From assembly GCA_937876225.1 (NCBI GenBank), contig CALFIC010000185.1, positions 1 through 33,320 on the forward strand: a DNA stretch of 33,320 nt, given 5' to 3'. Below are positions 1 through 6,060 of this stretch, piece after piece (within the stretch, counting starts at the first letter, position 1; every line of letters begins with the position of its first letter). Under the pieces are notes generated by a model. It worked only from the letters and a program-made list of their open reading frames with translations. It did no database searches and was not told the origin of the DNA. A program made the position numbers and the translations under genes. Source of the DNA: an uncultured Chloroflexota bacterium. Lineage in GTDB: Bacteria; Chloroflexota; Chloroflexia; Chloroflexales; Roseiflexaceae.

Positions 1-29
1 TGGAGTTCAGACGTGTGCTCTTCCGATCT
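1..29. other. Illumina TruSeq adapter remnant (artefact)
   Basis: The first 29 bases are identical, from memory, to the 3' part of the Illumina TruSeq read-2 (index) adapter, ending in the diagnostic CTTCCGATCT. Genomic sequence begins at base 30. This marks an untrimmed contig end, so nothing should be inferred from these bases, and the join to base 30 is not a natural junction. Confidence 0.95.
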
Positions 30-167
30 GACTATACCGATCCTGCCGTCCTCAGCGAGCGACTACAAGGGTGCTTCCGCTATATGAATCGCATGGATGT
101 CAACAACGTGTTCACCTATTCGGGGGGGTTTGTGAACTGGGTAACGCAAATCATTAACCCCCAATAA
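30..167 (+). CDS. 3' end of an unidentified CDS
   Basis: An open frame runs from the adapter junction to a TAA at 165-167, giving 45 codons of a protein whose beginning is lost. The tail is rich in Asn, aromatic and Gly residues (it contains NVFTYSGGFVNWV and ends in IINPQ). I do not recognise the family. The stop lies about 30 nt upstream of the ffh promoter, as expected for a real gene end. A fragment this short can also be open by chance. Confidence 0.35.
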   Translation, partial: DYTDPAVLSERLQGCFRYMNRMDVNNVFTYSGGFVNWVTQIINPQ

Positions 168-197
168 TCATGATACAATCCACTTTCAAACTCTGAT

Positions 198-226
198 TTG
201 ACGCTAGCCCTTGCACACGCTACAAT
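198..226 (+). promoter_or_regulatory. Sigma-70-type promoter of the ffh operon
   Basis: The -35 box TTGACG (198-203) and -10 box TACAAT (221-226) are separated by exactly 17 nt, so both are close to consensus. The predicted transcript begins near 233. This decides the ffh start: an in-frame upstream start at 198 lies inside the -35 box and cannot be translated from this promoter. Confidence 0.8.
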
Positions 227-275
227 ACAAGGACGGATTCAGGCTGGGGCAGTGTGCCTACAGCGGGGAGCAGTG

Positions 276-1622
276 ATGTTCGAAAGCCTAGCGGATCGCT
301 TACAGGCAGTATTCAAAAAGCTCGGCGGCAAAGGCCGCTTGGGCGAAGAAGACGTGCGCGAGGCGATGAAGCAGGTCCGATTGGCCCTGCTCGAAGCCGA
401 CGTGAATTTACAAGTAGTGCGTGACTTTATCGCCAAGGTATCGGAACGAGCCGTAGGCGAAGAAGTATCACGGAGCTTGACGCCGTCACAACAAGTCATC
501 AAGATCGTCCGTAACGAATTGGTATCGTTGCTGGGCGATGCTGAAGTGCCGTTGGCCGAAGCAACCTTGCCGCCCACCGTGATTATGTTGGTCGGATTAC
601 AAGGTGCTGGTAAGACCACGCACGCCGCCAAACTTGCCTTATATCTGCGCAAAAAAGGCAAGCGTCCATTGTTAGTGGCCGCTGACGTTTATCGCCCTGC
701 GGCGGTGACACAGCTCGAATCGCTGGGTAAGCAGATTAACATTCCGGTATACAGCGAAGGAACGGCCGCCAAACCAACCGACATTGTCACACGAGCGTTG
801 GCGCATGCACGCCAAGAGCACTGTAACTACGTGCTGATTGACACCGCCGGTCGGCTTCAAATCGACGACACCTTGATGACTGAGCTGAGCGACATTGTCG
901 CAATAGCCCAGCCCCAAGAACGGTTGTTGGTCGTGGACGCCATGATTGGGCAAGAAGCAGTGCGGGTTGCCGACGAGTTCAACAAACGAGTGGCATTAAG
1001 CGGGATCATTTTCACCAAGGTGGATGGTGATGCCCGTGGTGGTGCAGCCTTGTCGGTGCGGGCAGTGACGGGTGTGCCGATTAAGTTTTTGGGAAGTGGT
1101 GAAAAAATCGAAGCGGGCACGCTCGAAGTATTTCACCCCGATCGGTTGGCCTCGCGGATTCTCGGGATGGGTGACGTCTTGTCGCTTATCGAGCGTGCCG
1201 AGCAGACCATCGACCAAGGCGAAGCAGACCGCATGCAAAAACGGCTTGCCAAAGGCTCATTTGACCTCGAAGACTTTTTGTCGTCAATGAAGCAAATGCG
1301 GCAACTCGGACCCATCAACCAGATTCTCGGCATGTTGCCGGGCATGGGGCAGCTGGCCAAGGCCGGCGATCTGGTCAACGAGAAGGAATTACGTCGTGTC
1401 GAGGCCATCATCCAAGCGATGACACCCGGCGAGCGACGCAATCCGGATATAATCAAAGGCAGTCGAAAAGAGCGGATTGCCAAGGGGAGTGGCACGTCGG
1501 CCCAACAGGTCTCGGCGTTGCTCAAAAACTTCCAGCAGATGCAACGGGTAATGAAGCAGTTCGGCGGCAAGTCCAAGGGCCGCATGCCTGACCCGCGTGA
1601 ATTAATGCGCCGGCTCCGCTAA
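276..1622 (+). CDS. ffh: Signal recognition particle protein Ffh (SRP54)
   Basis: This is the SRP GTPase, which binds SRP RNA and signal sequences of nascent membrane and secreted proteins and docks with FtsY at the membrane. The protein has 448 residues, normal for the family. The N-terminal helical bundle covers about 1-95. The G domain carries the P-loop GLQGAGKTT near 107-115, then DTAGR and TKVDGDARGG. The C-terminal methionine-rich M domain contains LPGMGQL and the RNA-binding stretch with GSRKERIAKGSGT. The start at 276 is preferred because GGGGAG precedes it and it lies about 43 nt after the predicted transcription start; an extension to 198 would have no leader. It heads ffh-rpsP-khpA-rimM, a common bacterial order. 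Confidence 0.97.
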   Translation: MFESLADRLQAVFKKLGGKGRLGEEDVREAMKQVRLALLEADVNLQVVRDFIAKVSERAVGEEVSRSLTPSQQVIKIVRNELVSLLGDAEVPLAEATLPPTVIMLVGLQGAGKTTHAAKLALYLRKKGKRPLLVAADVYRPAAVTQLESLGKQINIPVYSEGTAAKPTDIVTRALAHARQEHCNYVLIDTAGRLQIDDTLMTELSDIVAIAQPQERLLVVDAMIGQEAVRVADEFNKRVALSGIIFTKVDGDARGGAALSVRAVTGVPIKFLGSGEKIEAGTLEVFHPDRLASRILGMGDVLSLIERAEQTIDQGEADRMQKRLAKGSFDLEDFLSSMKQMRQLGPINQILGMLPGMGQLAKAGDLVNEKELRRVEAIIQAMTPGERRNPDIIKGSRKERIAKGSGTSAQQVSALLKNFQQMQRVMKQFGGKSKGRMPDPRELMRRLR

Positions 1623-1663
1623 AGCAACACACAGCACGTTACGTGTAGGAGGCAGATCGTACT

Positions 1664-1936
1664 ATGGTCACTATTCGTTTGCGCCGCGCCGGCAAAAAGA
1701 AGCAACCCAGCTATCGTTTGGTCGTGGCCGATTCACGGGCACCCCGTGACGGCAAATTCATCGAGATTGTCGGTCACTACAATCCAGTGCGCCAACCCCA
1801 AGAACTCGAAGTCAAGGCTGATCGCATCCGTCATTGGATGAGCGTCGGTGCCCAACCTTCCGAGACAGTGGTACGGTTGCTCAAGCGCGTCGATGTCCTC
1901 GATGCCAATGGCAAACCCACCCCGGTCGTCAGCTAG
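1664..1936 (+). CDS. rpsP: Small ribosomal subunit protein bS16
   Basis: S16 binds 16S rRNA and helps 30S assembly. The 90-residue product starts MVTIRLRRAGKKKQPSYR and continues with VVADSRAPRDGKFIE, both diagnostic of S16. An AGGAGG ribosome binding site (1647-1652) sits 11 nt before the ATG. It lies 41 nt downstream of ffh and is followed 11 nt later by khpA, so it is translated from the ffh operon transcript. Length and sequence are ordinary. Confidence 0.97.
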   Translation: MVTIRLRRAGKKKQPSYRLVVADSRAPRDGKFIEIVGHYNPVRQPQELEVKADRIRHWMSVGAQPSETVVRLLKRVDVLDANGKPTPVVS

Positions 1937-1947
1937 AAATCAAGTAG

Positions 1948-2175
1948 ATGCGTACGTTACTCGAGTACATGGTGCGGAACCTCGTCGACCAGCCCGAGGC
2001 GGTACAAATCCGCGAACGGGCGACGCCGTATGCCGTCAATTTCCGCTTGAGCGTTAGCTCACAAGAAGCCGGCAAAATCATCGGACGCAACGGTCGCGTG
2101 GCCAAAGCCATTCGTGATTTGGTAGCAGTAGCAGCGGCACGCCAAGGCAAGCGTGTCCATATTGATATCGAATAG
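1948..2175 (+). CDS. khpA: KH-domain RNA-binding protein KhpA (YlqC)
   Basis: This is a small single-KH-domain RNA-binding protein of 75 residues. The KH signature IIGRNGRVAKAIR, with its GRNG (GxxG) loop, is near residues 44-56. KhpA homologues in Firmicutes pair with KhpB/Jag in post-transcriptional control of cell division genes; whether this holds here is unknown. Its position between rpsP and rimM is the usual one. The stop is 3 nt before the rimM start, which indicates translational coupling. Confidence 0.92.
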   Translation: MRTLLEYMVRNLVDQPEAVQIRERATPYAVNFRLSVSSQEAGKIIGRNGRVAKAIRDLVAVAAARQGKRVHIDIE

Positions 2176-2178
2176 CCC

Positions 2179-2718
2179 ATGAGCGACGCATACACCCCCA
2201 AAGCCGATGAGTTATTGCTCATCGGCACGTTGACCAATGTCGTCGGCCTGCGAGGCATGGTCCGACTCAACCTTGTGTCAACGCAACCCGAACACTTGGC
2301 CAAATCACAACCAATGTTGTACAGTCACGACGGCAAGCGCTCGTTCCGGCTGCGTAGTTTATCGCACTACAAAGGCGCACTCTACACTGCAACCCTCGGC
2401 GGCGTCGCCACACGCGACCAAGCCGAGGCCTTGCGCAACACCGATTTGTACATCATTGCCAGTGCCGCAGCCCCTTTGGAAAGCGACGAATACTTCATCC
2501 ATGATTTACCAGGGATGACCGTCGTTGACGAAGCGGGGACGGTTATCGGCATCATTAACGACGTGATTACCACCGGCGCGAGTGACGTCATCGTCATCGA
2601 GCGCCCGGGATTGTCCGAAGCACTCGTACCGATGGTCAAAGCCTTCGTACGACATCTCGATGTCGCCAATCGCCGCCTGACGATTGCGCCCATCCCTGGG
2701 CTCATCGACGAAAGCTAA
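2179..2718 (+). CDS. rimM: Ribosome maturation factor RimM
   Basis: RimM assists maturation of the 30S head, binding S19 and helping 16S processing. The 179-residue protein has the N-terminal RimM beta-barrel (LLIGTLTNVVGLRGMVRLN, then ATRDQAEALRNTDLY) and a C-terminal PRC-barrel-like domain (DEYFIHDLPGMTVVDEAGT, then ALVPMVKAFVRHLD). It is the last gene of the ffh operon. The trmD and rplS genes that often follow are absent, and the stop codon overlaps the stop of the opposing glycosyltransferase gene by 3 nt. No rho-independent terminator is visible at this convergence. Confidence 0.95.
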   Translation: MSDAYTPKADELLLIGTLTNVVGLRGMVRLNLVSTQPEHLAKSQPMLYSHDGKRSFRLRSLSHYKGALYTATLGGVATRDQAEALRNTDLYIIASAAAPLESDEYFIHDLPGMTVVDEAGTVIGIINDVITTGASDVIVIERPGLSEALVPMVKAFVRHLDVANRRLTIAPIPGLIDES

Positions 2719-3737
2719 TCAACGGTGGCGTCGGGGTGACTCGGCGCCACTGCCATATGTGCTCGCATCCATTCATCTCGATCACTACGGATGATTGGAT
2801 TACGATACAGCCGCACCCACCCCGCAACATATCCCACCATCTTGGCCACATCACCAACTACACGCAACCATGGCACCAGCCCCATGGCTGCCACGATCTG
2901 CCAGCCGTTGACCCCTTCACCAAAGCGGCGCCACAAACGCATCCACGGCATCCGGCTATAGGCAATCATTCCGATAGCCAGCACCAACCAAGCCCAGCCC
3001 CCGATACTGGCCAATACCAATGCCCACAAGTAGACGGCATAACGGATAGCGTGCCGTCGTGGCCAAAGCCCCGCAACCGCATCCCCCCGCGCATAAAAAT
3101 AATACTGCCGCGCAAATTGCCATAGGTCAGAACGAGGCTGGAAGTGCACCAACGCATTTTCCACAAACACAAAACGCATCCCCGCCTGCTTGAGTGCTAA
3201 ATCATACAATACGTCTTCACAATGCGTGGCCCATTCTGGGTACCCCGAGACCGCCTCCCACGCAGTTTTGGTAAATGCGACGGACTTGCCAAATGGCAGA
3301 AACGTCGCCCCGTCAATCTCATCAGGATCACGATAATTCGTATTGCCTAACGCCAACTCAAAGACACTGCGCGGTAATGGTCGAAAAAAACCACCCACCA
3401 CATCGGCCTCATCACTAATCAGTGGCGTGGTAATCCGTTTGAGCCAATGCCGATCCAACAACAATCCGGCATCAGTACAGGCAATAATATCGCCAGTCGC
3501 ATGGAATATCGCATTATTCCGCCCAGAAGGGATGTTGTACCCCCCTTTCACAAGCCGAATCGGATACCCCACATCAATATAGCTTTGGACAATCAGTGCC
3601 GTATCGTCTTGACTGTTACAGTCATTAATCACAATTTCATCCGCAGACCAACTTTGCCCAATCATCGATTCGAGCAGCTGGGTGATATTGTCGGCTTCAT
3701 CGCGTACGGTACATACCAACGATATTTTTTTTGCCAT
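2715..3737 (-). CDS. Family 2 glycosyltransferase, membrane-associated
   Basis: This is a GT-A fold glycosyltransferase, likely transferring a sugar from a nucleotide-activated donor to an envelope or exopolysaccharide acceptor. The 340 residues begin KKISLVCTVRDEADNI, the typical GT2 N-terminus. Other motifs are NDCNSQDDT (about 38-46), CTDAG with the probable metal-binding Asp89, and HCED (about 172-175) in the catalytic-base position. Hydrophobic segments near 230-258 suggest membrane association. The start at 3737 has GGAG 6 nt upstream; an in-frame ATG at 3749 is possible but lacks a convincing site. Acceptor and donor cannot be told from sequence. It is a single gene, convergent with rimM. 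Confidence 0.88.
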   Translation of the reverse strand: MAKKISLVCTVRDEADNITQLLESMIGQSWSADEIVINDCNSQDDTALIVQSYIDVGYPIRLVKGGYNIPSGRNNAIFHATGDIIACTDAGLLLDRHWLKRITTPLISDEADVVGGFFRPLPRSVFELALGNTNYRDPDEIDGATFLPFGKSVAFTKTAWEAVSGYPEWATHCEDVLYDLALKQAGMRFVFVENALVHFQPRSDLWQFARQYYFYARGDAVAGLWPRRHAIRYAVYLWALVLASIGGWAWLVLAIGMIAYSRMPWMRLWRRFGEGVNGWQIVAAMGLVPWLRVVGDVAKMVGYVAGWVRLYRNPIIRSDRDEWMRAHMAVAPSHPDATVD

Positions 3738-3796
3738 GTGTGGCTCCATTTCATGGTGCTACCATACAAACGATGGAGCCACCTTCACACAATAGG

Positions 3797-3847
3797 TCTT
3801 ACAAAACCATTGTTTGTAGTATACTGATAAACAAGGAACTTCGGCAA
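3797..3847. promoter_or_regulatory. Possible divergent promoter pair around AGTATACT
   Basis: The palindrome AGTATACT (3818-3825) supplies a TATACT -10 box on both strands. Toward the minus strand, TTGCCG (complement of 3842-3847) lies 18 nt away and would drive the glycosyltransferase. Toward the plus strand, TCTTAC (3797-3802, 17-nt spacer) or TTACAA (3799-3804, 15-nt spacer) is a weak -35 for the lipoprotein gene. The -10 match is good, but the -35 matches are only partial. Confidence 0.4.
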
Positions 3848-3903
3848 GATATTCCACGTCATATTAGCACTGTTTCGACAGCATTTTCGTAGGATTGTGA
3901 TTT

Positions 3904-4641
3904 ATGTCTATCATTCGTATCGTCGGTATTAGTCTTTTCATATGTATCCTTGCCAATTGTGGCAGTCAATCTGCTGGTTCACCACTAGCCACACCGCGGC
4001 CAAGTGCCACCGTGCAAACGACCAACACTGACGCCACCAACACACCAATAGTAGCAGCTGATGCCACTAACCAGCCCACCGTAGTCGCAAATACCCCTGA
4101 TTCCTTGGCATCAGGACTCACCCCCGAAGGATATCATGTCCTCGGCGATATGGCTGCACCCATCACCTTTGTCGATTATTCTGACTATTTCTGAAGTAGC
4201 TGTGCCTTCCACGTGTTGGAAGTAGAGCCAAAATTGATTGATGCCTATGTCCGTACCGGCAAAATGCGGATTATCGTCCGCCCACTCTTCCAAACCGGCG
4301 AAGATGCCTTGTTGGCGGCTCATGCCAGTGAATGTGCTGGCGAGCAACAACACTATTTCGCAATGCGCACTGCAATTTATGCTGATCAAGGTGGACTCTA
4401 TGCCGCCGAAAGTATGACCGCTGGCCTCGCGCAACGCGCCCGAGATATCGGCATCAACGGCGATGAATTTGACCGCTGTATGCAAAGCGACAAATACCGA
4501 CTCCCCCTGCTCACCGAATACACCCGCGCCAAAGATGCTGGTATCGTATCACGCCCAGTTTTTGAGATTAACGGCCAACGGATTATTGGAGCGCGCCAAT
4601 TCACCGAATTTACTGATATTATTGACCATTTAAAACCCTAA
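3904..4641 (+). CDS. Probable selenocysteine-containing DsbA-like thiol oxidoreductase lipoprotein
   Basis: This is an extracytoplasmic thioredoxin-fold protein of the DsbA/BdbD (Thioredoxin_4) type. It should be 245 residues if the in-frame TGA at 4192-4194 is read as selenocysteine (residue 97). Residues 1-19 form a lipoprotein signal ending LANC (Cys19). A Thr/Ala/Pro-rich linker runs to about 75, then the fold begins with APITFVDYSDYF, followed by U97-S-S-C100. Family members have CxxC here, so TGA replaces the first catalytic Cys. The frame stays open for 148 more codons with clear homology: EVEPKLIDAYVRTGKMRI, then SRPVFEING with the probable cis-Pro219. AGGA at 3891-3894 is the ribosome binding site. 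No credible restart follows the TGA, and TGA is a normal stop elsewhere here. Alternatives are a nonsense mutation or base error at a Cys codon. A conventional caller would split this into 3904-4194 and an orphan downstream ORF. Confidence 0.75.
4192..4194 (+). other. In-frame TGA, putative selenocysteine codon 97
   Basis: Position 97 aligns with the nucleophilic Cys of the DsbA-like CxxC (context DYF-TGA-SSC). The frame is coding on both sides. One base change from TGT or TGC would also produce it, so an error or nonsense mutation is the competing reading. Confidence 0.72.
4206..4222 (+). promoter_or_regulatory. Putative bacterial SECIS hairpin
   Basis: A perfect 6-bp stem, CTTCCA (4206-4211) with TGGAAG (4217-4222), closes the pentaloop CGTGT (4212-4216). 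The loop begins 17 nt after the TGA. Bacterial SECIS elements lie inside the coding region just downstream of the UGA, with an apical loop roughly 16-37 nt away and a G among the first loop bases; here G is the second loop base. It would recruit SelB with Sec-tRNA. The stem is short, so the structure alone is not proof. Confidence 0.55.
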
Positions 4642-4649
4642 TTACCATC

Positions 4650-4667
4650 CCGCTATCAGCGGTTTTT
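4650..4667 (+). terminator. Small rho-independent terminator after the selenoprotein gene
   Basis: CCGCT (4650-4654) pairs with AGCGG (4658-4662) around the loop ATC and is followed at once by five T residues (4663-4667). It begins 9 nt after the stop codon. The stem is short but GC-rich. Confidence 0.55.
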
Positions 4668-4700
4668 GATACACCTACCAGTGTTTTTGTGAACTATCAT

Positions 4701-4709
4701 TGCTACAAT
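4701..4709 (+). promoter_or_regulatory. Extended -10 promoter for the exported protein gene
   Basis: TGCTACAAT contains the extended -10 dinucleotide TG followed one base later by TACAAT (4704-4709). No good -35 is seen, which fits an extended -10 promoter. The predicted transcription start is near 4716, 26 nt before the ATG at 4742. Confidence 0.5.
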
Positions 4710-4741
4710 GAGCGTAGGTTGCTATCCCCGAAAGGTATACT

Positions 4742-5332
4742 ATGATACATCGTAATTTAATGCCGATTGGGCTCATGAGTATCATCGTAGTGATTGTGCT
4801 CCTCAGTATGCTCCAAACACCCCATGCACAATCAGCAAATACATTAGATAATTATCCTTATCCCAGCCCGACAAGTGATATCATTCCCACCGCACCGATT
4901 AATGCCACACGTACCGAGACACCAGTTGGCAGCGAGACGCCCATAAAAACACCAAGTGCGACGCTAAGCGCTACGACAACGCCAACTATTATCACGTTAT
5001 TGACACAACCAACAACAAGTCTCGATATCCCAGCCCAAACACCAACGGGAAATACTGATGAACAAATAACTCCCCCCATTGCAACCGCCCCACCAGAAGA
5101 ATTACGCTGTAGCCCAAACACCGTTCATTTATTGAGTGGTCGCACAAGCCCCGACACCCAATTATTGTTGAAATTCGGCACGCGCGTGGTTGGTGGTGGT
5201 ACCAGCGATGGTACGGGATTTTTTGCAATTCCCCTCAAAATGGGCAAGGAACCGCAAGGCGATTACACTATATCAGTTGTCACACGCATCAAAAGCATTG
5301 TCGTCGCTACGTTACCGTGTGTGGTACCCTAG
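4742..5332 (+). CDS. Exported Thr/Pro-rich protein with small C-terminal beta domain
   Basis: I do not recognise this 196-residue protein. Residues 10-25 form a hydrophobic export segment, followed by HAQSA, a plausible signal peptidase site near residue 30. Residues 35-120 are low-complexity and Thr/Pro/Ser/Ala-rich, like an extracellular linker. Residues 121-196 look like a small beta-sandwich (GRTSPDTQLLLKF, then GTGFFAIPL, then GDYTISVV), similar in pattern to Ig-like or carboxypeptidase-regulatory-like domains. Only two cysteines occur, Cys123 and Cys193, at the two ends of this domain, where a disulfide could form. It follows the DsbA-like gene, separated by a terminator and its own promoter. 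AAAGG precedes the ATG. Confidence 0.7.
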   Translation: MIHRNLMPIGLMSIIVVIVLLSMLQTPHAQSANTLDNYPYPSPTSDIIPTAPINATRTETPVGSETPIKTPSATLSATTTPTIITLLTQPTTSLDIPAQTPTGNTDEQITPPIATAPPEELRCSPNTVHLLSGRTSPDTQLLLKFGTRVVGGGTSDGTGFFAIPLKMGKEPQGDYTISVVTRIKSIVVATLPCVVP

Positions 5333-5351
5333 AGCCGTTTAATCATTCATT

Positions 5352-6014
5352 ATGAGTATGAGCATGAGCCATTCGTGGCAACACATTACCCAACAAATTG
5401 CGCAGCACGATTACGGCGTGAAACTCCATCAATTACCGATGGTACGCCATCACGATGGGCGAGTGGCACGCATCAACCAACCTCCCGCTGGCGTAACACC
5501 ACGGGCGGCAGCTGTGTTAGTACTCGTAACCCCCAACCAACACGATATCGACATTGTGCTCACTCGACGTGGTGGTCATTTACGCCAACATGGCGGCGAA
5601 ATCGCCTTCCCTGGCGGCAAAGTCGATACTGGTGAAACAGTATTGATGGCGGCGCTACGCGAAGCCGAAGAAGAACTCGGTATATCGCCCGCTACGGTAC
5701 ACGTGATTGGCACACTCCATACTATCTATGTACCACGGAGCAATCATATGGTGACACCCGTCGTAGCCTGGTGCGATTCGTTGCCCCCACTTTCCCCTAA
5801 TCCAAACGAAGTCGCCGAAGTGTTTATGGCACCATTGGTGACAATTTTGCCTGCTGATGTCCTCTGCGTTGAAGAACGGCAATTTGGTGATGAGCAGTTA
5901 GTCGTTCCCTATTTTATGATTAACAATTATCGTGTCTGGGGGGCAACAGCACTCATGTTATGTGATTTCGCTGCCCGCATTCGTGCCTATCAGGAACAAA
6001 CCATCACACGCTAG
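5352..6014 (+). CDS. Nudix hydrolase, CoA pyrophosphatase (NudL) type
   Basis: This Nudix hydrolase of 220 residues is probably a CoA or acyl-CoA diphosphatase, releasing 4'-phosphopantetheine and 3',5'-ADP. The Nudix box spans about 89-111: G, then E95, then REAEEELGI at 103-111, matching Gx5Ex7REUxEExGU. Just before it, LTRRGGHLRQHGGEIAFPGG corresponds to the NudL/UPF0035 signature that separates CoA pyrophosphatases from other Nudix enzymes. Three in-frame ATGs (5352, 5358, 5364) are possible and none has a strong ribosome binding site; I kept the first. It lies 19 nt after the exported protein gene, so it may share its promoter. Confidence 0.88.
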   Translation: MSMSMSHSWQHITQQIAQHDYGVKLHQLPMVRHHDGRVARINQPPAGVTPRAAAVLVLVTPNQHDIDIVLTRRGGHLRQHGGEIAFPGGKVDTGETVLMAALREAEEELGISPATVHVIGTLHTIYVPRSNHMVTPVVAWCDSLPPLSPNPNEVAEVFMAPLVTILPADVLCVEERQFGDEQLVVPYFMINNYRVWGATALMLCDFAARIRAYQEQTITR

Positions 6015-6060
6015 GTTTATCAGTGCCCCGTATATGTTTTTCGCAGAAAAGGAAGATATT

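Noticed and set aside
198..275. 26-residue N-terminal extension of Ffh
   Set aside because: It starts inside the -35 box of a near-consensus promoter and is not like any Ffh N-terminus.
4192..4194. TGA read as Trp under an alternative genetic code
   Set aside because: TGA is the terminal stop of helicase-like gene, truA, map, rpmD, rplE and rplP here, no other gene has an internal TGA, and Trp is coded by TGG. The position also aligns with Cys, not Trp.
4213..4641. Separate gene beginning at TTG 4213 after the TGA
   Set aside because: It would lack the first strand and the active site of the thioredoxin fold, has no ribosome binding site, and continues the upstream frame exactly.
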